The translations under genes and the position numbers were made by a program. Source: Bacillota bacterium (GTDB lineage: Bacteria; Bacillota; Clostridia; Lachnospirales; Lachnospiraceae). From it: a stretch of DNA of 7,709 bases. Location of the stretch: positions 1 through 7,709 of the forward strand of contig JAEZFH010000242.1 of the NCBI GenBank assembly GCA_023437885.1. Reading direction: 5' to 3'. Under the pieces are notes generated by a model. That model was not told where the DNA came from. It ran no database searches and was given only the letters and a program-made list of their open reading frames with translations. Shown in pieces: positions 1-6,790 of this stretch (its first letter is position 1; every line of letters starts with the position of its first letter).

Positions 1-1209
1 CATCTTTATCATGCGGATCAGCAGATAGCAGGCTTCCGGAACTTCTCCGATGGGTACCGGATGAATCCCCTCCTTCGATACCTTGCAGGTTACCTCGATG
101 ACATCCTGATCCTCGAGTCCTGCAATACAGCCGTTATTTTCTACAGAAAGCACCAGATGATATCCTTCTTCACTCTGAAGTCCTTCGATACAATCAAGCA
201 TAACACCGGCATAGCCCATTCCATCCGGAACCTCAAGGGCGCCTTTTTTGATCTCTTCCCTTCTGTCACTGCCGGTTTCAATACTCATATAGGAATTTTC
301 CCGTACTGCCATATAATATAGGAATATCTGTAAAGCAGCTTCCGGGTCTGCATCGATATCAATCTCCTGTAATTCCTTCATCATCTGAAGATTGACAGCC
401 TCGATCGTCTTACCTCTTGTCGCACCGGATTTTATGATATTAGACAAGGCTTTCTCTCTATGATAATAGTAATAGAGATATTCATTCGGTAAAAACCCGA
501 TAGAACGCAGTAAATCCGGATCAAACATACGGAATTCCTGAATACTGTTTAAAAATTCATTGTCCTGCAATAACTCACTTAAGATTTCAGTATCCTGCTT
601 CTTTACACTGCGAATCCACGACAGATGATTCAGTCCAAAGAATTCCACATAGAGATCCTTCTCCTCCACCTTCAGCTCCCCTGCCATCCGGAATTTAGTG
701 CTGCTGGGTGCGTCACAGATACCGATGATACGATCATACCCGGCATTACGCAGTGCTTGTGTCACAAGACCGGAGGGATTCGTAAAGTTGAAAATCCACG
801 CCTCAGGTGCATATTTTTTGATTAATTCACAGTATTCTAAAAGGATGGGTATGGTTCGGACAGCCATGGAGAAGCCTCCTACACCCGTTGTTTCCTGCCC
901 GATTACTCCCTCCTCCAGCGCAATCTGTTCATCAAGTACTCTGGAATGGTCCCCTCCTACCCGTAAGGTTGTTACGATATAGTCCGCACCGGTAATCGCA
1001 TCCACTGCATTATCCGCTACTTCCAGTCTTAAATCCTTCTTATGCCGGTTGATCACATGCTTACACAGCTTACCGATGACATGCTGTTTTTCCCTATTGA
1101 TATCATATAGAACCACTTGATCGATATTTAACCTTTGATAACGCGCCAATAAGCCATTGATAAAAATGACTGTACGTACACCGGCGCCTCCGATTACTGC
1201 AATTTTCAT
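1..1209 (-). CDS. Family 4 glycoside hydrolase, probable 6-phospho-beta-glucosidase (3' end outside window)
   Basis: An open frame of 403 codons starts with ATG at 1209 and runs off the window edge without a stop. Family members have about 415-450 residues, so a short C-terminal piece is missing. The N-terminus is an NAD-binding Rossmann start (KIAVIGGAGVRT, 2-13). Family 4 hallmarks follow: GQETTGVGGFSMAVRTIP (104-121), FNFTNPSG (140-147), GICDAP (163-168, Cys165 a likely Mn ligand) and GLNHL (192-196, His195 the second likely ligand). A Tyr-rich stretch (NEYLYYYYHREK, near 245) sits where the catalytic tyrosine lies in BglT. GH4 enzymes cleave glycosides by a redox-elimination mechanism using NAD and a divalent metal, in the cytoplasm. 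The pattern resembles BglT/LicH 6-phospho-beta-glucosidases as I remember them, but the metal motif reads CDAP instead of their usual CNVP, so substrate and anomer are uncertain. An AAGGTG site lies 6 bases before the ATG. It is 39 bases behind the kinase gene and probably cotranscribed with it. Confidence 0.9.
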   Translation of the reverse strand, partial: MKIAVIGGAGVRTVIFINGLLARYQRLNIDQVVLYDINREKQHVIGKLCKHVINRHKKDLRLEVADNAVDAITGADYIVTTLRVGGDHSRVLDEQIALEEGVIGQETTGVGGFSMAVRTIPILLEYCELIKKYAPEAWIFNFTNPSGLVTQALRNAGYDRIIGICDAPSSTKFRMAGELKVEEKDLYVEFFGLNHLSWIRSVKKQDTEILSELLQDNEFLNSIQEFRMFDPDLLRSIGFLPNEYLYYYYHREKALSNIIKSGATRGKTIEAVNLQMMKELQEIDIDADPEAALQIFLYYMAVRENSYMSIETGSDRREEIKKGALEVPDGMGYAGVMLDCIEGLQSEEGYHLVLSVENNGCIAGLEDQDVIEVTCKVSKEGIHPVPIGEVPEACYLLIRMIKM

Positions 1210-1248
1210 AAATAGCACCTTCCACCTTTCTTCTTAAAGGGCATGATT

Positions 1249-2217
1249 TCACTTTTCTTGTATAAATCCGAGCAATTCCTCCTCCGTAGGAAATGCTGTA
1301 TTACCACCATAAGCCGTTACAGACAATGCCCCGCAGCCATTACCGTATCGCAGGCATTCATCGATGCTCCTGCCCCTGAGATAACCATAGATAAATCCGG
1401 CATTAAAGGCATCTCCCGCACCGGTAGTATCCACTGCCGTAACGGAGTAGGGCTTTCCTTCATGAATTTCATCACCTGAGACCGCGATGGATCCTCTTTT
1501 GCCAAGCTTTGCCACCACCAGGCTGCCATGCTTCGAAAACTCCTTAATCGCCTCCATTGCACTTGGTTTCCTTGCGTAATTCACTGCCTCCACTTCGTTC
1601 ATAAATAAGACATCGATATAGGGAAATAATTCATAGATTCCGGGAAACCATTCTCCCGTATCGTCCCATCCCACATCAAGGCTTACGGTAATGTCCTCTT
1701 GTTCCTTTACTTTTTTCAGCAGCTCCAGGTGCTGCTGATGATTCCTTCTGCCTAAATAGGAGGTAATATGGATATGTCTTGCCTGCTTCACCCGGTCAAA
1801 TTGTATTGCTTCGACGTCAAGCTCAGCATTGGTGCCCCGGTACGTTAAAAAAGACCGGTCCTTTTCATTCGTAAAGCTCAGTGAAATTCCAGTTTTATTC
1901 TTATCACTGATTTTTAATAGGGAATGATCCACGTTCTTCTGATAAAATTCATCCAGGATGAACCTTCCATAGCAATCATCCCCGATGATTCCCTGGAACA
2001 CCGGAAATAATCCCAATTTTCCAAGTCCCAGAGTAAATAAAGCCGCACCTCCTCCCACATAGGTATCCATTATTTCAACCTCGTCCTCCTGCCCCGGCAG
2101 CGGAAAATGCTCCACGCCAGGAATTACAATATCGATATTAACATCACCGAAAATAAACACGTCCCATTTTTTCGCATCTTTTCCCTCTTTACTGCTCATT
2201 CCTTCTCTGTCATTCAT
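1249..2217 (-). CDS. PfkB/ribokinase-family carbohydrate kinase
   Basis: A complete 322-residue protein of typical PfkB length, predicted cytoplasmic. The family landmarks are in order: N-terminal strand FGDVNIDIV (23-31), the sugar-binding glycine cluster VGGGAALFTLGLGKLG (54-69, PfkB signature 1), NEVE (207-210, the NxxE motif tied to Mg/phosphate binding), KLGKRGS (237-243), and DTTGAGDAFNAGF (263-275, signature 2). Asp269 of GAGD is the expected catalytic base. The family transfers the ATP gamma-phosphate to a sugar hydroxyl; the exact sugar (ribose, fructose, ketodeoxygluconate, nucleoside or other) cannot be read from these motifs. The start at 2217 has a GGAGGGAG site just upstream; Met7 lacks a properly spaced one. 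The gap from the PHP gene stop is 63 bases with no clear hairpin. Next to a GH4 enzyme and an ABC importer, it may phosphorylate the imported glycoside or a monosaccharide released from it; this is inference. Confidence 0.93.
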   Translation of the reverse strand: MNDREGMSSKEGKDAKKWDVFIFGDVNIDIVIPGVEHFPLPGQEDEVEIMDTYVGGGAALFTLGLGKLGLFPVFQGIIGDDCYGRFILDEFYQKNVDHSLLKISDKNKTGISLSFTNEKDRSFLTYRGTNAELDVEAIQFDRVKQARHIHITSYLGRRNHQQHLELLKKVKEQEDITVSLDVGWDDTGEWFPGIYELFPYIDVLFMNEVEAVNYARKPSAMEAIKEFSKHGSLVVAKLGKRGSIAVSGDEIHEGKPYSVTAVDTTGAGDAFNAGFIYGYLRGRSIDECLRYGNGCGALSVTAYGGNTAFPTEEELLGFIQEK

Positions 2218-2280
2218 TTTTTAACTCTCCCTCCATCAATCCACGATCAAAGACATAAGCTGCTTCCCGGAATATTATCC

Positions 2281-3681
2281 CTATTCCTGAAATGCAAAAT
2301 ATTTTTCTCGCTGCGCTTTCATTCTTCCTGATATTGTTTCCAAAATATCTTTTGCCTCCGGAATGCCACACACATAATCCTTCATCGCACGACCTTCCTC
2401 ATAACAAAGATCGTCATGCAGCGGAAAAAACTCTTTCAACAGGAAGCAGGCATATCGTGCCAGGCGCAGGTCTCCGACCAGGCGAAATTCCTTGCTGATC
2501 GTATCCACCGCAATACTGTAAAAATCCTTAATTGATGAAATAAGAGCTGTCCTTTCATTCTCGGGTGAGAAAACAATGGTTGAGCAGATATGCGAATTTT
2601 CAGAATTAACTGAATTATGGCTATCGGTGCTGCCCACGACAGGGTACTTACGGCCTTTGATTCTATCCTCATAATATTGATGGGTCTGGAAGCCATTCTG
2701 CTCATAGTATGATTCACCACCCAGGACTTCAAATGCATCAAATGGCTGTGTTTCCATCATGTATTCCACAAACTCCGGCGGCAATTGCAGTACATTCGAG
2801 AGCCAATAAGGGTGCGCAAAAATTCCAAGTCCGTTCGCTTTCCGTATCTCATTGAAAATCCAATGCGAGGCTGCATAGGTGAAGGTCTCTATGTGTTCCG
2901 GGATGGTTAGCCCTTTGGCGTATTCATCAATGAATTTATAATACTCTTCCTGTGACATAATCTTGTCCGGACAACTGTCGTTGATCGATCTCAGCGATTT
3001 GTCCGATCCGACCTCCCGAATATGGCATCCTTCAACCAATGCATTGATGCTGTACTCCCCGCCAAAGTTCACGATGTGTACATCATTGGTATGAGAAGGG
3101 TCACCGTTCTTGTTCGGCATATGAACCTCTTCCCCCGGTATCATGGTGAATTCAATCGGAACCTCCTTATATGCGGCAATTGCTTCAAGAGAAGGATAGT
3201 AGCGCTCATGATCCGTTATGGTCAAAAAATCGTACCCTGTTTTTCTGTAGTTCGCACAGACAATTGCAGGCGATTGATTGCCGTCAGAACAGGTAGTGTG
3301 CATATGTAAATCACCAATAAACGGATAGCGGCCAACCAGATCTTCAAAAACAGAATATACGCTTAATTGGAGCTTAAAATCCTGATCATCCATTAATCGG
3401 ATATAGTGCTGCTGCTCTCCGAAAAACTCAAAAGAAAAGCGAATACAGCCATCTTCACAGGGGCGAACATCATATTCAAAGCTATTTCTACGGTTCGGAT
3501 AATCCCATGGAGTCCCCTCGTCAAATGGACAGATCCTGAGCTTATACACTATATCGCTCTGAAAAGCGGCATGTGCTCCGAGGGGTTTGATTGTGATTGC
3601 ACTGCATTTTCCCGCAGGTATTACCTTGGGATAAATGTCATAATTATGTAATTCAGTTTCCATACGCCATTCCTGCTTCAT
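2281..3681 (-). CDS. PHP-domain metallohydrolase, CehA/McbA-like
   Basis: A complete 466-residue protein without a signal peptide, so probably cytoplasmic. Residues 1-115 form an N-terminal region of unknown role, likely beta-rich. The PHP domain follows with its metal-binding signatures in order: GDLHMHTTCSDG (123-134; His126, His128, Asp133), TITDHE (154-159; His158), PGEEVH (182-187; Glu184 or Glu185), VH (201-202), FAHP (288-291; His290) and GSTDSHN (350-356; Asp353, His355). All ligands expected for a metal-dependent PHP hydrolase are present, so it should be active. PHP enzymes are mostly phosphoesterases; CehA/McbA-like members are annotated as metallohydrolases acting on other ester bonds. 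The substrate is unknown. An 85-residue stretch between His202 and the FAHP motif is longer than in compact PHP phosphatases. Start chosen at 3681 because GGAGG lies 10 bases upstream; Met7 has no good site. Placement between importer and kinase suggests it processes the imported compound or an intermediate. Confidence 0.9.
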   Translation of the reverse strand: MKQEWRMETELHNYDIYPKVIPAGKCSAITIKPLGAHAAFQSDIVYKLRICPFDEGTPWDYPNRRNSFEYDVRPCEDGCIRFSFEFFGEQQHYIRLMDDQDFKLQLSVYSVFEDLVGRYPFIGDLHMHTTCSDGNQSPAIVCANYRKTGYDFLTITDHERYYPSLEAIAAYKEVPIEFTMIPGEEVHMPNKNGDPSHTNDVHIVNFGGEYSINALVEGCHIREVGSDKSLRSINDSCPDKIMSQEEYYKFIDEYAKGLTIPEHIETFTYAASHWIFNEIRKANGLGIFAHPYWLSNVLQLPPEFVEYMMETQPFDAFEVLGGESYYEQNGFQTHQYYEDRIKGRKYPVVGSTDSHNSVNSENSHICSTIVFSPENERTALISSIKDFYSIAVDTISKEFRLVGDLRLARYACFLLKEFFPLHDDLCYEEGRAMKDYVCGIPEAKDILETISGRMKAQREKYFAFQE

Positions 3682-3702
3682 ATAAGTTATTCCTCCATAT
3701 CA

Positions 3703-3735
3703 AAAATTCTTTACCTGATCACGGTAAAGAATTTT
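3703..3735 (-). promoter_or_regulatory. Intercistronic hairpin between permease and PHP genes
   Basis: A perfect inverted repeat has 13-base arms (AAAATTCTTTACC at 3703-3715 and its complement at 3723-3735) and a 7-base loop. In the transcript it follows the permease stop by about 70 bases and ends about 10 bases before the GGAGG of the PHP gene. The 3' arm finishes in a short U run, so weak termination or attenuation is possible. The stem is AT-rich, and the U run is largely part of the stem. Alternatives are an mRNA processing or stability element that separates transporter and catabolic expression, or a DNA operator. The sequence alone does not decide. Confidence 0.6.
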
Positions 3736-3804
3736 ATGCTTATTTAATAAATTATCTATCTCTAATCCTTTGCCACAGGCTGTACGGGAACCCAATCAAT
3801 CCGC

Positions 3805-4734
3805 CTACCCTTTCACTGCTCCAACCATGGCTCCCTTTGCAAAATATTTCTGAACAAAGGGGTAGACACACAGGATAGGAACCGTTGTAATAATCACAGC
3901 TGCCATCTTTAAGGAATCCGAGGTTACCGTATTCGCATTCTGTGCGATTGCCTGCGCCACCGTAGTTACTTCCTTCGCGGACATTGCCCTGGACAACATC
4001 TGCTGCAATACTGTCTGAACCGGCCACAACTCACTCGACCTCATGTAGAAAGCCCCCGAAAACCAGTCATTCCAATGATTCACCGCTGTATACAGCCCCA
4101 CTACGGCAATTACAGGCTTACTCAGCGGGATCATAATTTTAGCATATATCTTAAAGTATCCGCAGCCATCCAGCTTTGCCGATTCCTCCAAGCTGTCGGG
4201 AACGGATTCAAAGAATGTTCTCATCATAATTAAATAGGTCACACTTACCAGTCCCGGTATTACATATACCCAGAAGCTATCGATTAAACCCAGCTTGTTA
4301 TATTGGATATAGGTAGGGATCATGCCTCCGCCAAACAGCATGGTGAAGGTGATCAGCATGGTAAGAATTTTTCTTCCCGGCAGCTCCTTTTCCTTCAAGG
4401 AGTATGCTGCAAAGGAAGTAACCATCAAGCTCAAAAAGGTTCCGATTGCCGTCCTGGCAATGGTGATCGTATATGCCTTCATTATCTTACCGTCACGGAA
4501 AACCTCCGTATAGTTATCCAGAGTAAAAACTCTTGTCCAAAAATAAATTCCGCCTTTTGCCGCATCTTTGCCGTCATTAAAGGATAAAGCCAGGATGTTG
4601 ATACAGGGAAGAATGATAACGAGACAAAGTGCAATAAGGATACCGTAGATCATGGCCTGGATAATCCTTTCGGAAAAACCGTATTTAATTCTATTTTTCG
4701 TATGCCTGCTCCCATTGCCGTTTATTTTCATCAT
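3805..4734 (-). CDS. ABC sugar transporter permease, YtcP/CarB type
   Basis: A complete 309-residue inner-membrane permease of the CUT1 class (MalG-like position in the importer). About six hydrophobic membrane segments are visible: near 29-51, 92-113, 124-140, 154-173, 207-224 and 276-295. The EAA loop that docks onto the ATPase lies at about 183-207 (EESAKLDGCGYFKIYAKIMI, then PLSKP). The sequence NDGKDAAKGGIYFWTRVFTLDNY (about 53-75, quoted here in outline as N53 to Y75) and the C-terminal ending in VGAVKG are typical of YtcP/CarB permeases that pair with LplB proteins. There are two adjacent ATG codons (4734 and 4731); the first is used here, with AGGA 7 bases upstream. It lies 77 bases after the binding-protein gene, and that gap holds a strong palindrome. 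No ATPase gene is visible in the window; a shared MsmX-like ATPase is the usual partner for this class. Confidence 0.93.
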   Translation of the reverse strand: MMKINGNGSRHTKNRIKYGFSERIIQAMIYGILIALCLVIILPCINILALSFNDGKDAAKGGIYFWTRVFTLDNYTEVFRDGKIMKAYTITIARTAIGTFLSLMVTSFAAYSLKEKELPGRKILTMLITFTMLFGGGMIPTYIQYNKLGLIDSFWVYVIPGLVSVTYLIMMRTFFESVPDSLEESAKLDGCGYFKIYAKIMIPLSKPVIAVVGLYTAVNHWNDWFSGAFYMRSSELWPVQTVLQQMLSRAMSAKEVTTVAQAIAQNANTVTSDSLKMAAVIITTVPILCVYPFVQKYFAKGAMVGAVKG

Positions 4735-4756
4735 ATTGGGATCCTGCCCTTTCTTG

Positions 4757-4788
4757 AATACCTCTGCCGCCCGGGCGGCAGAGGTATT
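4757..4788 (-). promoter_or_regulatory. Perfect 32-bp palindrome after the binding-protein gene
   Basis: AATACCTCTGCCGCCC (4757-4772) is followed with no spacer by its exact complement (4773-4788). The RNA could form a GC-rich stem with a minimal loop at CCGG. It lies 23 bases after the binding-protein stop and 22 bases before the downstream permease ATG. There is no U run after the stem, so a classical intrinsic terminator is unlikely. By analogy with intercistronic stem-loops such as the one between malE and malF, a role in protecting the upstream mRNA's 3' end and limiting downstream expression is the favoured inference. Confidence 0.75.
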
Positions 4789-4811
4789 ATATTTATAATA
4801 TACCTTATTTG

Positions 4812-6581
4812 TTATTTTGTATAGAAGTTAATCGATGTTTTATCCTCGGTATAAACCTTGGCGATGTAGTCGATGAAGGTATCCATTCCGGCAGCCTTTA
4901 ATTGCTCACGGAAGGATTCGACAATTTGTGTTACTTCCGCATCAGAGCCTGCATATACCGCCTGTACGAGCATTTCGTTGTAGTTAAGCAGCGCCAGATT
5001 TGCCTTTACCTCAGCAAGAGAATCTACTGACAGATAAGCGGTTGCTCTCAAACCCGGAACCAGCTTGATTCCTCTCTCATAATCCTTAGCAATCTGTATG
5101 GATCTTGTAAAATTGGAATTGGATCCTGCTCCGGGTCGGCTTTCGCCAAAGTTGCCCACATTATCGAGATTAGTTAAGGCATAGCCAAAGAATACACAGG
5201 CAGCATTACCATAGCTGGCACCAACCGTATTAACGAGATAATCTTTATCTCCCTCGTTTAACTTCTGAGCTGTCTCTTCTGTCAACTGAGGCTTACCGTC
5301 AACCAGGGTGTAATTCTCACCCTCGATTCCGTACTGGCAGAGAAGCTGACCCTCAGGAGTGGATAAATAATCAAAGAATTTCAGGATCTCTTCCGGATTT
5401 TCGGCATCCGCAGAGATTGCTATCGCTCCATAGCCTGTTTTTCCGGGAGTAATCGTAGCGTTATTTCCTGCAAAATCATTCAACAATCCCAACGGTACCC
5501 AATCCTCAGAGGAAAAGACAATATCCTGATAATTGTGAACATCTGCAATAATCGCGGAATTGTGTGTTCTGGACACTTCTTCTGCACGGGTGGAATCCAT
5601 CGTAAAGAATTCGGGATTCATCAGCTCTTCCGCAAGAAGCTTGCGAAGGAAATTAATCTTCTTATATACATAATCTGTCTCAGCCTCATGCAGGATGGTT
5701 CCGTCATCCGTTATATTGTAATTATCACTCACACCCCAGTTATAGCCTCTTGTTACCCAGTTCAGGGAATCTGCGGAGCCGCCCCAGAATTTCGGTCCCA
5801 AAGGATAAACCGGATTGCCGTTGTCATCCTTGAAGCCGCCTTGCTTAATCTTCACCAGCAGGTCATAGAACTGGTCCATGGTTCTGATCTCCTTCGGGTC
5901 AATTCCAAGAGCATCCACGATGGATTTCTGGATATACATGCCTCCCACATAGGCGTCCTGGGCATTGTATACCATGGAACGATCTTCTGAATCAATGGAC
6001 AGCTGAAGAATATAGGCAGAACCGCCAAACTCCTCCCGGAAGGTTATATTCTTATACGTATCATTCGGCAGGTATCCCTCCTCCTGATAACGGCTGTATA
6101 CTTTGGTGTCCTTTAAAAACCCGGATACATCGGCAAACATCCCCTCACGGGCAGCCTTTAAAAGAATAGGGAACTCCGGTCTGGTTGAGTTATCCAGATA
6201 GCATACGATCGCGTCGGGAATGGTACCGGACGCCAGCTGGGATGCCATAACATTGATATCCTTGTCTCCTGGAGTATATTGAATATTCAGCTTAATACCG
6301 GTACGCTTTGTCAGCTCCTTCATAACCGCAGTATTATTCAGCTCGGCAGGAAGGCTGTAGCCAATATCATCGACATATGCCTGGATCGTAATGGTTCTGT
6401 CTGCAATCCAGGTATCCGGCTTATCGGAAGCCGGAGCTTCCGTAACGGTATTCTTGCCTGTCTCCCCAGTATTTGGTTTTTCCGCCTGATCCCCCGCTTT
6501 GCTGCAGCCGGCAAGACTGGATGCCACCAATGCAATTGCCAGACCGGTAGAAAGAAAACGCTTCAGAAAAGTTTTTTTCAT
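4812..6581 (-). CDS. Extracellular sugar-binding lipoprotein of ABC importer (LplA-like)
   Basis: A complete 589-residue protein. The N-terminus is a lipoprotein signal peptide: basic MKKTFLKR, a hydrophobic stretch, then the lipobox SLAGC with Cys26 as lipidation site. A low-complexity linker rich in Lys, Thr, Glu and Pro (about 27-57) precedes the binding domain. The segment LSTPEGQLLCQYGIEGENY (about 406-424) is typical of the long LplA-type binding proteins. At nearly 590 residues it is longer than the 400-450 of ordinary CUT1 binding proteins, in line with that subgroup. It should sit on the outer face of the membrane and deliver an oligosaccharide or glycoside to the two flanking permeases; the ligand cannot be inferred from sequence. 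The start at 6581 matches the signal peptide. AAGGAGG lies 12 bases upstream, and a second AGGAG-like run is only about 3 bases from the ATG. Hairpin elements flank the gene on both sides. Confidence 0.94.
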   Translation of the reverse strand: MKKTFLKRFLSTGLAIALVASSLAGCSKAGDQAEKPNTGETGKNTVTEAPASDKPDTWIADRTITIQAYVDDIGYSLPAELNNTAVMKELTKRTGIKLNIQYTPGDKDINVMASQLASGTIPDAIVCYLDNSTRPEFPILLKAAREGMFADVSGFLKDTKVYSRYQEEGYLPNDTYKNITFREEFGGSAYILQLSIDSEDRSMVYNAQDAYVGGMYIQKSIVDALGIDPKEIRTMDQFYDLLVKIKQGGFKDDNGNPVYPLGPKFWGGSADSLNWVTRGYNWGVSDNYNITDDGTILHEAETDYVYKKINFLRKLLAEELMNPEFFTMDSTRAEEVSRTHNSAIIADVHNYQDIVFSSEDWVPLGLLNDFAGNNATITPGKTGYGAIAISADAENPEEILKFFDYLSTPEGQLLCQYGIEGENYTLVDGKPQLTEETAQKLNEGDKDYLVNTVGASYGNAACVFFGYALTNLDNVGNFGESRPGAGSNSNFTRSIQIAKDYERGIKLVPGLRATAYLSVDSLAEVKANLALLNYNEMLVQAVYAGSDAEVTQIVESFREQLKAAGMDTFIDYIAKVYTEDKTSINFYTK

Positions 6582-6592
6582 AATCTCCTAAA

Positions 6593-6603
6593 TCCTCCTT
6601 AAA
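6593..6603 (-). promoter_or_regulatory. Ribosome binding site of the binding-protein gene, last copy of the repeated SD element
   Basis: The transcript reads TTTAAGGAGGA here, 12 bases before the ATG at 6581. It is the final copy of the SD-like element found in the upstream repeat array, and the only one followed by a real start codon. It lacks the complementary arm directly after it that the other copies have. It is perfectly complementary over 11 bases to 6628-6638, an arm that otherwise pairs with 6642-6654. The spacing is long for a ribosome binding site, and a second AGGAGA run sits very close to the ATG. Confidence 0.65.
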
Positions 6604-6790
6604 TAAAATATAAGTTTGTGGTGACTGTTTAAGGAGGATTTTCCTCCTTAAACATAATATGAATTTGTGGTGATTGCTTAAGGAGGATTTTCCTCCTTAA
6701 ATATAATATGAATTTCTGGTGACTGCTCCAGGAGGATTTCCCTCCTTATTAAATAAATTTGCGATACTACTTCCGGAGGATTTCCTCCTT
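6594..6790 (-). repeat. 49-bp tandem repeat array with SD/anti-SD hairpins
   Basis: The motif CCTCCTT recurs on the plus strand at 6594, 6643, 6692, 6741 and 6784, giving periods of 49, 49, 49 and 43 bases. Units 6594-6642 and 6643-6691 match at 43 of 49 positions, as do the second and third (6692-6740). The fourth is shorter and diverged, and the fifth is only the motif. Each unit junction is an inverted repeat: 13-base arms with a TTT loop at 6626-6654, 10-base arms at 6678-6700, 6-base arms at 6730-6746, and 6-base inner arms (extended with mismatches) at 6769-6794. In the transcript every junction shows AAGGAGG, the ribosome-binding consensus, folded onto its complement. Between junctions the core GCARTCACCACAAA (minus strand) is largely kept in the three best units. 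The rest of the gap (6791-6843) shows nothing recognisable. Confidence 0.9.
6626..6654 (-). promoter_or_regulatory. Strongest hairpin of the array, next to the binding-protein gene
   Basis: TGTTTAAGGAGGA (6626-6638) and its exact complement (6642-6654) flank a 3-base loop. The outer bases of the stem match perfectly even though the neighbouring repeat units differ at these positions (TGTTT against AAACA). This could be compensatory covariation or chance. In RNA the SD-like half comes first and the anti-SD half second. No U run follows, so it is not an intrinsic terminator. Confidence 0.7.

Noticed and set aside
5535..5990. 151-residue open frame on the plus strand
   Set aside because: It lies wholly inside the binding-protein gene on the opposite strand, has no recognisable domain, and is explained as a shadow of that gene.
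6551..6570. Possible catabolite-responsive (cre) site at the start of the binding-protein gene
   Set aside because: The spacing around the central CG does not fit the cre consensus, and the bases are accounted for by the signal-peptide codons.
6642..6668. Nine-codon mini open frame in the repeat array (minus strand, ATG TTT AAG ... TAA)
   Set aside because: It has no ribosome site before its ATG, and the neighbouring unit has ATA in place of ATG, so it is not conserved between repeats.
6626..6700. Intrinsic terminators at the array hairpins
   Set aside because: No U run follows the stems in the transcript, and the operon continues downstream in the same direction.
6594..6790. CRISPR array
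   Set aside because: Period and spacing are regular, but the would-be spacers are also repeated, the palindromic part is an SD-like element, and no cas genes are present.
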